Part shown: piece by piece, positions 1-9,307 of the stretch | Position numbering within the stretch: position 1 is the stretch's first letter | How the letters are laid out: the number at the start of each line of letters is the position of its first letter | Assembly: GCA_900642245.1 (NCBI GenBank) | Contig: CAAAJI010000138.1 | Span: 100,005-118,842 of the forward strand | From: Fragilaria radians | Taxonomy: Eukaryota; Bacillariophyta; Fragilariophyceae; Fragilariales; Fragilariaceae | DNA length: 18,838 nucleotides | Direction: 5' to 3' | Translations under genes and position numbers: made by a program | Notes under the pieces: model-generated | The model's database searches: none | What the model saw: the letters and a program-made list of their open reading frames with translations, nothing else | Told to the model about the DNA's origin: nothing

Positions 1-2
1 AA

Positions 3-2138
3 AAACAACCACAACAACAAAATCTTCAACCTCAAGTACAATCGACACATACTTCCCGTGGATTGTCAGTTTCATCATCTTCAGGATCTCTAATGTCATC
101 CAGTAATATCCAACAAGCTCATAAGATTCATTCTCAACAAAACCAGCCGTCATCTCAAATAACGTCGCGTCCATTAATTTCCAATCAACCACGAGAAGCA
201 TATCCATTTGAACCCACTCCTTTGACGACTAAGATATCTCGTCACTCTTCACATATGACTCCACCCGTTCTTCAGCAACATCATTCTTCATCAGAGTCAT
301 CCATCAACACAATTCGCACGAAAAATTTAGGCATGTCACATAAAGTAGGTCAACAATCTAGCATACTTGTGCAGCAGCCACAAGGACAAGCACAACAACA
401 TCACGCATCCTCGATTCAACAGCCCCACCAGCGTCATCCATCTTCTGCCCTTCCAACTGCAACATCCCACTCAATCCGGAATCAGCAACAGCTGCGCCAT
501 CATCCATCATCAAATTCTGGATCACAAACGCCAATAGTTGGCAACAATCTGTTGCATCCTATGAGTGTGAAACATGCAGCCACGTCTGCTTCTCATAGGG
601 CTCAACTAGAGCGAGATTCCAAAAAGGCGAAGGACCCATTCATAATGTTCACTCGAGTTTTGATGATGTATTTAGAAAAAAAGGATCGTGGCATGCACGC
701 CCGTGCGGCGCTTGTCATTCGAGATTGTGCTGAGAAGAATAAGAGAAAAGAACAAGGTTTCGAATCAGTTACGGCCGCATTGAAGATAGCGTTACCAAAA
801 ACTGTTGGAAGAGAGTACTGTGCTCGAGCCGAAGTCTATCTGAAGCGTTTACAACAGCAAAAATCTCAACAAACAATGACACAACAGCAGTTGGCAGAGC
901 GTCAGCTTGCAGAGCACAAAGGTCGGGAACGAGTCACCGAGCAAGGAAGCGAGAAAAGGGATCTTGATAGGAAAGCTGCTTCTGCCGCTGAGGAAGCCAT
1001 CCGCAAGCAGACGCAACAAGTGGAAGAAAAGATGCGAGAAGTCCAAAACACGAAAGCCCAACCTGAGCAGCAACGTGGACATGCCAACCATAGTGTGAAT
1101 AATCTAGACGCCATTTCTGCCATAGAGCAGCCAGTAGAACCACTTGGAAATGTTAAGCGTAAGTTGAGTTCCTCTTCTCTTTCATCCACCGCAAATATTC
1201 CAAAGTCAAGGATGAGAAGATCAGTTCCTGCTCCTCAAGCTACCGATATTGAAGTGGCACCTCAAGAGTACAGTGAGCTAATGGAAATGCTGGACCATGC
1301 GGTTGATTGTGACTGGACTACAGCAGGAATGCTCCTTGATATGAAGGGAGACGTCGATCTCAACGAAGAGCAGCGAAATTTGTTGTACTCAAACGCTCCT
1401 CCGAAAAGACTGAATGATTCAAGAATTCGAAGTGGTTGGAACGACCGAAATGTGTTATCTGCCCGAGCTGCATGGGCCAAAGTTCGTCTCCCAGAAACTC
1501 ATCGTGAAAACAAGGAAAGTGAATCGTTCACTCCAATTGTTGCCGGTGTATCCTTATCTAACAGAGATAGCGACCCGTCAAAGATCAAGACGTCCTGGTT
1601 TAATGAAGGCAAGGCTGAGACAGACAAAACTCTAGCTCTCCTTAGCGAATCGATGCAGATTTACTTGAAACGCGTTTTAGAAAACGCTATACAATGTGCC
1701 CGTCAACGTGAGAATCTTGATGGTGTGCGATTGTGGCATCTGCAGCACAATGGCTCCAAGCCGCCTATCAGCTTACGCCTCGGCTGTGATGTTAGCCGCC
1801 AGGTTGCACTTGCGGCAGGTAACGCTGCTCGAACAGTGCAACGTATGGAGGAAGCTTTGGAAAGGAATCCTTTGCCTAAGTGTGACCATGATAATTTAAG
1901 CATCCTTACAGAAGTCACATGTATGGAAGACTTGGCATGTCATCCCAAGCTTGCTGCTGGGGCGCAAAAGGCAGCCTATGATGCCAAAAGGTGTTTTGAA
2001 ATAAGCGGCGGAAAGGATTCCTCATTGCCTCCACTAGGGAGAGTATCGAAACAGGCAAAGATTCTTGCTCAAGATCTCCATATAAGTATGCAACTTTCAA
2101 ATGAAGGAGCGCCAATAATGTCTTCCTCTCTAGGGTAG
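3..2138 (+). CDS. Gln/Ser/His-rich protein, 3' part; unknown function, possibly a transcription cofactor
   Basis: The frame is open from the window's first bases, so the true start lies upstream; the first in-window ATG (93) is probably internal. About 711 codons are visible, ending in TAG. The first ~200 residues are low complexity (Gln, Ser, His), typical of transcriptional regulators. A compact non-repetitive block follows at about 612-860 (PFIMFTRVLMMYLEKKD ... GREYCARAEVYLKRL), which looks like a small helical domain. A charged Gln/Glu/Lys coiled-coil-like stretch (860-1080) and a Ser/Arg-rich linker come next. Two further folded-looking blocks lie at about 1265-1400 (YSELMEMLDHAVDCDW) and 1620-1860 (LALLSESMQIYLKRVLENA, then an Ala-rich helix). 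The last block loosely resembles the histone-fold helices of SAGA ADA1 or TFIID TAF4 subunits; this is a guess from pattern, not a match I can prove. No intron, signal peptide or membrane segment is seen. Coding is well supported by its length and by the alternation of linkers and ordered blocks. Confidence 0.82.
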   Translation, partial: KQPQQQNLQPQVQSTHTSRGLSVSSSSGSLMSSSNIQQAHKIHSQQNQPSSQITSRPLISNQPREAYPFEPTPLTTKISRHSSHMTPPVLQQHHSSSESSINTIRTKNLGMSHKVGQQSSILVQQPQGQAQQHHASSIQQPHQRHPSSALPTATSHSIRNQQQLRHHPSSNSGSQTPIVGNNLLHPMSVKHAATSASHRAQLERDSKKAKDPFIMFTRVLMMYLEKKDRGMHARAALVIRDCAEKNKRKEQGFESVTAALKIALPKTVGREYCARAEVYLKRLQQQKSQQTMTQQQLAERQLAEHKGRERVTEQGSEKRDLDRKAASAAEEAIRKQTQQVEEKMREVQNTKAQPEQQRGHANHSVNNLDAISAIEQPVEPLGNVKRKLSSSSLSSTANIPKSRMRRSVPAPQATDIEVAPQEYSELMEMLDHAVDCDWTTAGMLLDMKGDVDLNEEQRNLLYSNAPPKRLNDSRIRSGWNDRNVLSARAAWAKVRLPETHRENKESESFTPIVAGVSLSNRDSDPSKIKTSWFNEGKAETDKTLALLSESMQIYLKRVLENAIQCARQRENLDGVRLWHLQHNGSKPPISLRLGCDVSRQVALAAGNAARTVQRMEEALERNPLPKCDHDNLSILTEVTCMEDLACHPKLAAGAQKAAYDAKRCFEISGGKDSSLPPLGRVSKQAKILAQDLHISMQLSNEGAPIMSSSLG

Positions 2139-2432
2139 CAACGTTCTCCATCTGGACATCTTCATTTATTTTTTATCGATGGACTCTGTATGACTAATCT
2201 TTAGGGATGAAGCAAATGAAAACTTCAGTTTTAATTCAGGTCTAAATTACTTTTCCAAGGAATACATTCATGCGTTGGTTTCATGAATTGTGGCCGTGTT
2301 GGCATGCTGTTCAAACGAACAAATGACATTTCATGAAAGGAAATTCATTAAGCGCATCATAAAGCGCATCGAGACGACTTGTCATCAATATTTCTTTGGT
2401 AGCAGCGCTTCAGCGATTTCAAGCACTTTCTG
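2139..2432. other. 3' flank of the Gln-rich gene
   Basis: This holds the T-rich 3' flank of the upstream gene (a TTTATTTTTTAT run near 2164) and no credible gene. A short direct repeat AAGCGCATC occurs twice close together around 2350-2370, and a TTTCATGAAA palindrome lies near 2330. Confidence 0.5.
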
Positions 2433-2481
2433 AGATCCGTTTTTATCGATGCGAATCGAGTTGCGAATTCGCAAATCCGTC
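2433..2481 (+). repeat. Left inverted-repeat arm (CpG-rich copy)
   Basis: Begins AGATCCGT and ends AATCCGTC. It contains five CpGs in its central part and a perfect 14-bp palindrome, TTGCGAATTCGCAA, at 2461-2474. It is the inverted partner of 3141-3189. Confidence 0.7.
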
Positions 2482-3140
2482 ATCAACGTCACCAAATGTC
2501 ACACCTTGTTGCGAATATTTCTTGACCCATAACCTCCGCAAGAGGGTTATGTTGTCCTTGCAAAGATTTTTTGTGAAAGTTGACAATCAAGCAATTATTT
2601 GGACTTCTCTAGCGAGGTTTTGGAGGATTGGCTGAACACATTTTCATCGTTCTTTTGTTCCCCATCCATTGCTCTCATCATGGTTGATGACAATGAAGAC
2701 ATAGATAATAGTGATATATAAGAAAAAGTTGATGGTTTTCTACTACATAGTTGTTTACTACAGCACTTGAGAGCACATCTCATTGCTTCTACTCTCCTAT
2801 CGTTTCTTTTAGAGGGAAAGAAGCAACTTGAAGTATCCTTGTTCAATTGTTTCAATCCTGATCTGTGATTGGGACAAACTCTATGGGAAAGGGTTTCACT
2901 TTCCTCTTTCCTCCATTAGCTTTCATTCCCAAGGGATTGTCACAACCTCATTGGCCGATAAGGTTGAAAAAAAGTCAAAAACACGGATTTCTCGAACAAA
3001 ACAGAAATCACTGGAAAAATGAGGGAAATAAATCGAGTTTTTGATCCACGTGGAAGCAAATGAGTCTTATGAATTTGCAAAAAATTGCGAATTGATAAGA
3101 ATGAACGGGTGGATCACAATTTTGGCAAGAAAAATTGGAA

Positions 3141-3189
3141 GACGGATTAGCAAATTTGCAACTAAATTTGCATCAATAAGAACGGATCT
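3141..3189 (-). repeat. Right inverted-repeat arm (CpG-depleted copy)
   Basis: The reverse complement aligns without gaps to 2433-2481. Eight differences are seen, six of them transitions, and all five central CpGs of the left arm are TG, CA or TT here. The AGATCCGT and AATCCGTC ends are conserved. Confidence 0.7.
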
Positions 3190-3830
3190 GAAGGGAGCTA
3201 GTTGTTAGATATTATTCAAAATTAGTGGTATGTATACAGTACAGTATGAAAGAAGAGAAATGTAAGAAGATTCAATTTTCAATTTTTAGAATCGTATCTT
3301 AGACAAACTAGTAAGACAGTTAATTGAAGTGTTATTTTGATCCTCAAGCATACCTTTGACAACATTCTAAGGGTGTCAGGTGTATCATTAGCGTAGAAGA
3401 CAATTTCAGGTGGCTTACCAACATACAATTCTCAAAAATGGAGAGTTTCATTGACTTGAAGGGCAAGACAAGGAGTCATTGAAGCGTTGGAAATTTTGAA
3501 GGTTCAGTAGAAGAATACTGAGAGTGTACGGGCAAAGAATTTGAAGGAGTTCCGGGAGTTGAAGAATTGAAATTCAAGAAAGAAGCTGAAACCATTGTCG
3601 ATTGGTGTCAAAGTCTTAGTGTTATTGAAGCATCAAAAGGAGATAATTTTTGAGAGGAATAGGAATACCAATTCACAAGACATCAAGGTTGGATTTGGTG
3701 TTTACATAGAAGAAAAGAATAGCACGTAAAATTAATCACCCAAAATTACACATCGACTCAAGGGAAAAAGGTAAAGAACGATATCAGATTGGAGCAGTGC
3801 AAGTGACAAATTGAGACAGATTAAGGGTAG
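3190..3830. other. Leader or LTR-like region upstream of the Copia element; no gene
   Basis: There is no credible open frame. A TGTTAGATATT sequence at about 3203, immediately right of the inverted-repeat arm, could be an LTR start (LTRs usually begin TG), but I found no second copy in the window to confirm an LTR pair, and no clear primer-binding site. The 5' LTR and leader of the element that begins with the repeats at 3831 are expected here. Confidence 0.3.
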
Positions 3831-3976
3831 GCCGGACATAACAAGTAATATCAAGGAACGAAGCGAAATTGAACGCGTGGGCCAGACGTAACAAGTAATA
3901 TCAAGGAACGAAGCAAAATCGAACGCGTGAGCCGGACATTACGAGTAATATCAAGGAACAAAGCAAAATTGAACGG
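3831..3976 (+). repeat. Three-copy 50-bp tandem repeat before gag
   Basis: Three head-to-tail units start at 3831, 3881 and 3931, each opening GCC[A/G]GAC and sharing a core of the form GTAATATCAAGGAAC. The first two units differ at about five positions, all transitions. The third stops eight bases before the gag ATG at 3984. The position, inside the untranslated leader and next to gag, fits a regulatory or packaging segment of a retroelement, but its role is unknown. Confidence 0.9.
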
Positions 3977-3983
3977 CTACAAG

Positions 3984-5213
3984 ATGTCAAATACTAAAGG
4001 ATTTAATAAGAAGGGAGTATCCCAGACCAAAACAAAAGACAACAACAACATTAAAGGCTATCAATTCAAGCCAAAAAAGAGAACACTGGTAGATAATGTC
4101 TACTATTTAGGTTCTGTCAAGCAGGCCTCTGATTTTGAATCCACAACAGAGTTCCTCATTAACTACATAAAAAAGACTTTTAACTATGGAATGGACATTG
4201 GAACAGTCCTGGAAACCTTGCAAGAAGTGGATTTGAGTGAGTTTAAACCATCATTAAGTGTTAGTTTGAATCCAGATGAAGTTATCAGAATGGCAGACAA
4301 ACAGTTTGAAATTAAAGCAGAATACAATGTATTTACTAAAAGGAAGCAAGCATTAGAGATGAATTTATCCAAAGCTTATTCATTTATTTGGGATCAGTGT
4401 GCAAAGTCTTTACAAAATAAGATTGAAGCAAGAACCGATTATGTATCTCTCATTCAAGGGAATCCTATTAATTTATTAAAAGCAATAAACAACAGATGTT
4501 GAATTTTCAGGAGAGTTGTTATGAGATGTCAACAATCCTGGAGGTCCTGAAGAATATGATAAATGTGAAGCAGAGGGATATAAAATCCTACAAGATTATA
4601 CCAAAAGATTCAAAACATTAACTGAAGTTATGGAGTCGCACATTGGTGGTCCAATTGAGTTAACAAAATTTATGTCAAAAATGTAAGAGTTTAACCCTAA
4701 GGATGAGGAAAGTATTGAAAAGTACAAGGCAAAGCATGTGAGCAATTCTTAGCTTACATGTATATGGAAGGAGCTGACAAGTCAAAGTATGGATCTCTTT
4801 TATCAGGTCTACAGACACAATATTCCCTTGGGAATAATCAATATCCTCAGACAGTTTCAGATGCTAACAGTGTATTGAGCAACCATAGATTTGACAATTC
4901 AAGTAAAATCAAATTATCAGCAATAAAAAATGAAAGTATAAATGACAACAAAATTGATGAAAGCCCTGAATTATCTTTTTCTCAGTTAGATGGGAAATGT
5001 TACTGCTGCGGTAAAGCTGGTCACAAATCACCAAATTGCAGATGGAATAGTAAGCCAAGACGTGAATGGGCTATAAATAAGATTAAGAATCAACAGTCAA
5101 CTAGGAACAATGGAACAAATGGACAGCCACCAAGTCCAAGTGGAGAAAATACAGCATCTCAGTCTACAAATGCAGCTTCAAGTGTGATGTCTGGTTGGAG
5201 TGGAGCAAATGTC
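3984..5213 (+). pseudogene. Copia gag pseudogene with intact zinc knuckle
   Basis: Gag is the capsid/nucleocapsid precursor that packages the element RNA. The ATG at 3984 opens a basic N-terminus (KGFNKKG...), and the first segment reads to a TGA at 4500. Homologous coding continues in the +2 frame (from about 4496) and then in the +1 frame (motif MESHIGGPIELTKF, TAA at 4684). It returns to the original frame near 4742, just before AYMYMEGADKSKYGSLLS. A canonical CX2CX4HX4C knuckle (CYCCGKAGHKSPNC) lies at about 4999-5040, followed by a basic and Ser/Asn-rich tail ending WSGANV before TAA 5214-5216. Starting the first segment at GTG 3927 would run through the tandem repeat, so the ATG is preferred. 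At least three frame changes make this copy non-functional. Confidence 0.85.
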
Positions 5214-5216
5214 TAA

Positions 5217-7284
5217 TTTTATCAAGCTTTAGATATGAAAAATATTATACTACTTGACAATCAGTCAACAGTGAGTTTATTCTGTAACAGTGATTTTGTG
5301 GAAAAAGTGTGGAAAGTTAAGGAACAGCTGGAATTAGCCACAAATGGCAGAGCATTGAAGACAAATAAAAAAGCATCTGTGAAAGGATTTGGAGAAGAAA
5401 TGGAAGATCAGCATCAGATTACTTACAACTCCAAGAAAGAGCATGCATTCATTGTACATCTACCGGATAAAGATGTGAAATTTGTGAGAAGTCCAAATGG
5501 ATTGTACTATTTTAATCCCCCTTACAACAAGAATCAACAAGCATGCATCCCAAATGTACCTATTGATAGTGTACAGGAGAATATGAAAATGTTTCCAAAT
5601 TGACAAATCGAGAGAGCAAAACTTACCAGAAAGATATATCATGCATTGGGTACCCCATCATTGAATGATTTTAAATTAATTGTCACATCAAATGCAATTA
5701 AAAATCTACCAATTACTGTGGATGACATTAAAACTGCCGATATGATCTTTGGTGAAGACATTGGTATGTTAAAAGGGAAGTCGGTGCGACGTAAACTGTT
5801 ACCTGTGTCACCAGATTATGTGGAAGTGCCAAAAGATTTGATTAATAATCATCAAGACGTTACTTTGTGTATTGATATCATTGTTTTTAGCCACTATTTC
5901 AAGAAAGATTATGTACCGGACAACAGAATTCATACCAAGCCAGAGTGTGAAAGATTACAAGAGTGCCCTAGACACTGTCTTTCAGATTTTTAATCGTGCA
6001 GGATTTAAGATCACAACAATTCTCTGTGATAATGAATTTCAACCAATTATAAAAGATATGGAAAAAATCTACGGAATCAGAATGAAATATGCTAACCCTC
6101 AGGAGCATGTACCGGAAGTTGAGCGAAGTATTAGAGTCATCAAGGAAAGACTTAGAGTCGCATTTCATCGATAAGAGAATTCCGAAAATTATGATCAAGA
6201 TTTTAGAAATGGAGTGCACCAAAAAGCTCAATTCTCCCCCCCCCCCCCTAAAGATGGAATTTCAAATTTTTATAGTCCGAGAACAATCATGCATCAACAA
6301 ACGCTGGATTACAGCAAGCATTGTGCTGTACCATTTGGTACATTTGTTCAAGCACAAAATGAACCTATTTTTAAGAATTCGCAACATCCAAGAGCAATTG
6401 ATTGCATATACTTACGTTATGTCGATAATTTCAAGGAGGGCATCATTTATTGGACTTAAACACAGGTCAGACAATTAAGAGGAGAACTATTACCCAGGTT
6501 CCAATTACTCAAAATGTTATTGAATTGGTTCATAAATTAGCAGAAACTGATGGAATCCAAGAAGGTCTTAAAATCATCAACAAAAAGAATGTAATACTCT
6601 TTGACTCATCCTGGATTGCAGGAGTGGATTACGACGACAATAATCATGTCGAAGAAAAAGATGAAAGCGTACAGGAAAGTGATGAAATGAATCCAAATGA
6701 AATATATGAGATAAGTAATCATAAACTCACAAGCAAACCCAGTGGTGACAATAATAATATTGATACAGAAGCTCCAGATTATGAAAATGAAGAATCATTC
6801 AATCCAGCAGAGTCAGGAGAATCAGAAGAAGTAGGATTGCCTGATGAAGCAACATCCAAAACAGAGTCAGAAGATACCAAACTAAACCTAAAGCAATGTC
6901 ATTTAATTACTCAAGGTCATGAAAGGACAGAATATTCGATTGAAACTGGAGAAGTAATTGCAAAGAATATCGTTGGATTTAATCATATATATCGTTATCA
7001 ATTTGCAGAGACCTACGGACTTAAGAAAGGGATCAAAACGTTTGGAGAACGTGGATTTAAAGCAGCCATGAGTGAGATGCAACAGTTGCACGAAAGAGTT
7101 GTTTTTAAACCAGTTAATGTGAGTGAATTAACATATCAAGAAAGGCAAAGAGCGATAGACAGTTTGAAAAGAGCGATGGAAGAATCAAAGCCAGAACATG
7201 TGCCAACGGTAGTATTCAGCGGAGTTACATTGAAAAGGAGGAGGCTACAAGCCCAACAGCCTTAACAGAAGCTATCAAACAACA
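5217..7284 (+). pseudogene. Copia pol pseudogene: protease, integrase, start of reverse transcriptase
   Basis: Pol follows gag in the same frame, separated only by TAA 5214. The protease motif LLDNQST (Asp active site) is at about 5253. A TGA at 5601 interrupts the pre-integrase part, which resumes at once (QIERAKLTRK ... ALGTPSLNDF). The integrase core has CID near 5868, a frameshift near 5878, CDNEF near 6028, and PEVERSIRVIKER around 6110 with the third acidic residue, so a D-D-E set can be traced across frames. Further frame changes occur near 6170, in the C13 run at 6236-6248, and near 6437. An acidic linker at about 6620-6870 separates integrase from RT. The RT N-terminus is recognisable (QCHLITQGHER, QLHERVVF), a small deletion near 7160 shifts frame, and the RT pattern GRIKARTCANGS then ATSPTALTEAI ends at about 7284. 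YVDD and RNase H are missing here. Confidence 0.85.
6236..6248 (+). repeat. C13 homopolymer inside integrase
   Basis: Thirteen consecutive C interrupt the integrase C-terminal region. Coding similarity moves from one frame (KKLNSP side) to another (KDGISNFYSPR side) across this run, so slippage here is one of the inactivating frameshifts, or the run length may be a sequencing error. Confidence 0.85.
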
Positions 7285-7843
7285 CATTTTTCTTTTGTTG
7301 CAAAAAACACTCATAAATTTTTGGCACGAGACAATACCTACCTACTCACCAGAATTTCAGTAAGCTAACACACTTGCATGAAGTGGGAAAATTGTTTTTA
7401 CTCCAGGATCTATGTGACTCAGTATTCCAGGATTCTATCATCAATTTCTCATGTTTAGGAAAGTGTTGCTAGTGAATCAGATATCTGGTGTAGATAGTCA
7501 AGCTGATGTGCCTGAGAAACCCATTCCATCTATACTTGAGGAAGAAACTAATTTTCTGAATAAAGATATCATGACAAAATTAAAGTGTATTTATATTACA
7601 TGTTATTGGCCATTGCACAAGGATTTCCTAAATCATTTAGAGGATTCTATGACTCAAGATTCCTCTGTTAGATCCACCATTAGCACCAGATCCAAGAAGA
7701 ATACATCATGTGTCAGTAGAATATCAATGCCAAGTGTTACTTTCAGAAGTCCTAAAGGAATCTAAGGTATCTGAAAGATCTAAGACAAATGACTTCCATG
7801 CCAACACCAGATTTTGAAGGCTACAGGAATAATGTGAAGAAGA
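7285..7843 (+). other. Unassigned sequence after the RT breakpoint
   Basis: Copia RT similarity stops at about 7284. A 104-codon open frame at 7451-7765 contains an acidic stretch (PIPSILEEETNFL) but no motif I recognise. It could be the N-terminal part of the gag-like pseudogene that follows, or chance. Confidence 0.3.
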
Positions 7844-8481
7844 AATGAAGATAGCCAGCATCCTCTTGATGTAGAAGGACATCAAATGCCAGATCATCCT
7901 AGCACCTTCATGAAGATGGTCAAAGGAAGGTCTCAGGTGATGTCGGCTACAAATGATGAAAGATGTTATGTCCTACCTCCAAGAGTCATTTGAGATGGAA
8001 GTCTTGAGCGTGTTGAAGTGCTAAAAAATAATTTTAATGGTCATTATGGACAAATTGCGGCAAGTTATCTATTTGATACAGATTTTCAAGCTGCATACGA
8101 GGAAGCAGAATCTTAATTGAAAATAGGAACAAATAAGATGGCATCCAATCATGGCATCAATTGATTAATCAATATGATACAGATGGTAATAAGAAAGTTA
8201 GGATTAAAATACTTGAGAATGTCAATGCTACGGATTTCCATTGGCATTATGAAGAAAGCTTATTTAATTGGATACAAGACTATGATGATATCTTTACAGA
8301 GCTGATCATGCCAGGACAAAAGATGTGGATTGAAGATGAGAATAAGCAACTCCGTTTGGTCCAAAATGCTCAAAATATTGGTATGGTTGATATAGTTTTT
8401 GAAGCTTTAGCAAATGATAAATCATTTTCAGAAACATGTAACTTCCTGAGATCACATGCCATCAGATATGATATCCGATAG
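7844..8481 (+). pseudogene. Gag-like retroelement fragment
   Basis: One frame runs 7844-8116 with an in-frame TGA after CYVLPPRVI and ends at a TAA after AAYEEAES. Coding-like sequence then resumes in another frame at 8161-8481 (QYDTDGNKKVRIKILENV, later LVQNAQNIGMVD, ETCNFLRSHAIR). The YDxDGN, QNAQNI and FLRSxAIR patterns are what I recall from gag-like proteins of diatom retroelements, placed N-terminal to a Copia pol. No zinc knuckle is seen after it. The in-frame stop and frameshift make it a pseudogene. The assignment as gag rests on pattern memory, so it is moderate. Confidence 0.45.
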
Positions 8482-8551
8482 GATATTAGATGACTTAGGA
8501 CTATTTAATTGTGATATCTTTTTTCTATAGCTTTCATATAAGTAAGTCAAG

Positions 8552-9307
8552 ATGACGGATTTGAACACCATTAGAGTGATTCCTTTCTGCGGAAAGGTTG
8601 ATGAATGCCAATTTGGAGTGACAAATTTCTAGCAAAGTCAAAGAGAAACGGATTTAAGGATTTATTGTTAGGACAGTTGTCAATTCCCAAGGCAGATGAA
8701 GACTTTGATGGAATTTTGGACTAAGGAAAGGAGATGCTGAAGATTATTGAGTTGAATGAGATTACCTACACTGAACTCATTCTTTCTATTGATGTTAAAG
8801 CTAGTACTGTCAAGATTGCATTTAACATTGTCAAAGGATGCAAGACCAAGGATTATCCTGATGGAAATGCGGCTAGCGCTTGGGAGAAACTCAAGAATAA
8901 ATATGAACCCGTGTCTGCCCCTTCTATGGTTAAAATGGACAAGTAATTCAGAGAATCATCTCTCAAGAAAGGTCAAGATCCTGAAGTATGGAAAACTGAG
9001 TTGGAAGACCTCCATGTTAGACTTGATGATATGGGTTCAAGCATTTCAGAAAATCGAGTGAGAGTTGAGTCTACGTTTTGAACAATTAAGTATGAAATCT
9101 ACAAGAAATGACAAAGCTGAAGAATTAGAAGAGCAAGCCCTTTTTAGCGGTCAATTTAAAGCTAAATGCAGAAACTCTGTACAAATTGGGCACAAGTTGT
9201 TTCAGTGCAAAAATCGTTCAAATCACAATGGTGGTAATCACCACAACGCAACTGCAGAAAATTATAATTGTCAACCTGACAAGATGTTTTGTGGCTTGCT
9301 CAGATAA
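8552..9307 (+). pseudogene. Copia-type gag (UBN2-like) pseudogene with damaged zinc knuckle
   Basis: An ATG at 8552 opens MTDLNTIRVIPFCGK, a typical start of Copia gag polyproteins. A frameshift near 8620 carries it into the frame of GFKDLLLGQLSIPK, where a TAA (about 8722) precedes GKEMLKIIELNEITY. The UBN2-type signature follows (VKGCKTKDYPDGN, AWEKLKNKYEP), with another TAA at 8944-8946. The C-terminal part shifts frame near 9065 and carries a knuckle, KCRNSVQIGHKLFQC, in which the second Cys of CX2CX4HX4C is Ser. A terminal TGA/TAA-rich tail follows, and no protease or integrase is seen. It is a different family from the gag at 3984. Confidence 0.8.

Larger units (their letters stand above)
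2433..3189. mobile_element. Candidate non-autonomous DNA element bounded by inverted repeats
   Basis: Two 49-bp arms (2433-2481 and 3141-3189) are inverted copies matching at 41 of 49 positions by my hand alignment, enclosing about 660 bp without a convincing gene. A third, weaker copy in the same orientation as the right arm lies at about 3065-3107, so the ends carry iterated subterminal repeats, as in many MITE-like elements. I could not define a clear target-site duplication or exact termini: outside the arms similarity fades within ~15 bp. The short open frames at 2396-2635 and 2828-3022 have no recognisable motif. An alternative is that the two arms are independent copies of a dispersed repeat in opposite orientation. 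Confidence 0.42.
3831..7284 (+). mobile_element. Degenerate Ty1/copia retrotransposon, 5' two thirds
   Basis: The domain order is leader repeats, gag with zinc knuckle, protease, integrase, acidic linker and RT N-terminus, i.e. the Copia order with integrase before RT. The motifs match the Copia lineages common in diatoms. The coding sequence is broken by stops and at least six frameshifts, so the copy is dead. It ends inside the RT fingers at about 7284; the rest of RT and RNase H are absent at this point. No LTR pair could be identified. Confidence 0.85.

Noticed and set aside
849..1189. Minus-strand frames opposite the Gln-rich gene
   Set aside because: Hydrophobic low-complexity frames created by antisense reading of CAG/AAG-rich codons; the plus frame explains the sequence.
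2520..2552. Small hairpin CATAACC/GGTTATG inside the inverted-repeat element
   Set aside because: A 7-bp stem is short and expected by chance at this scale; there is no context to give it a role.
3203..3480. Possible 5' LTR starting TGTTAGATATT
   Set aside because: No second copy, no clear CA end and no primer-binding site could be found by eye, so it is not listed as an LTR.
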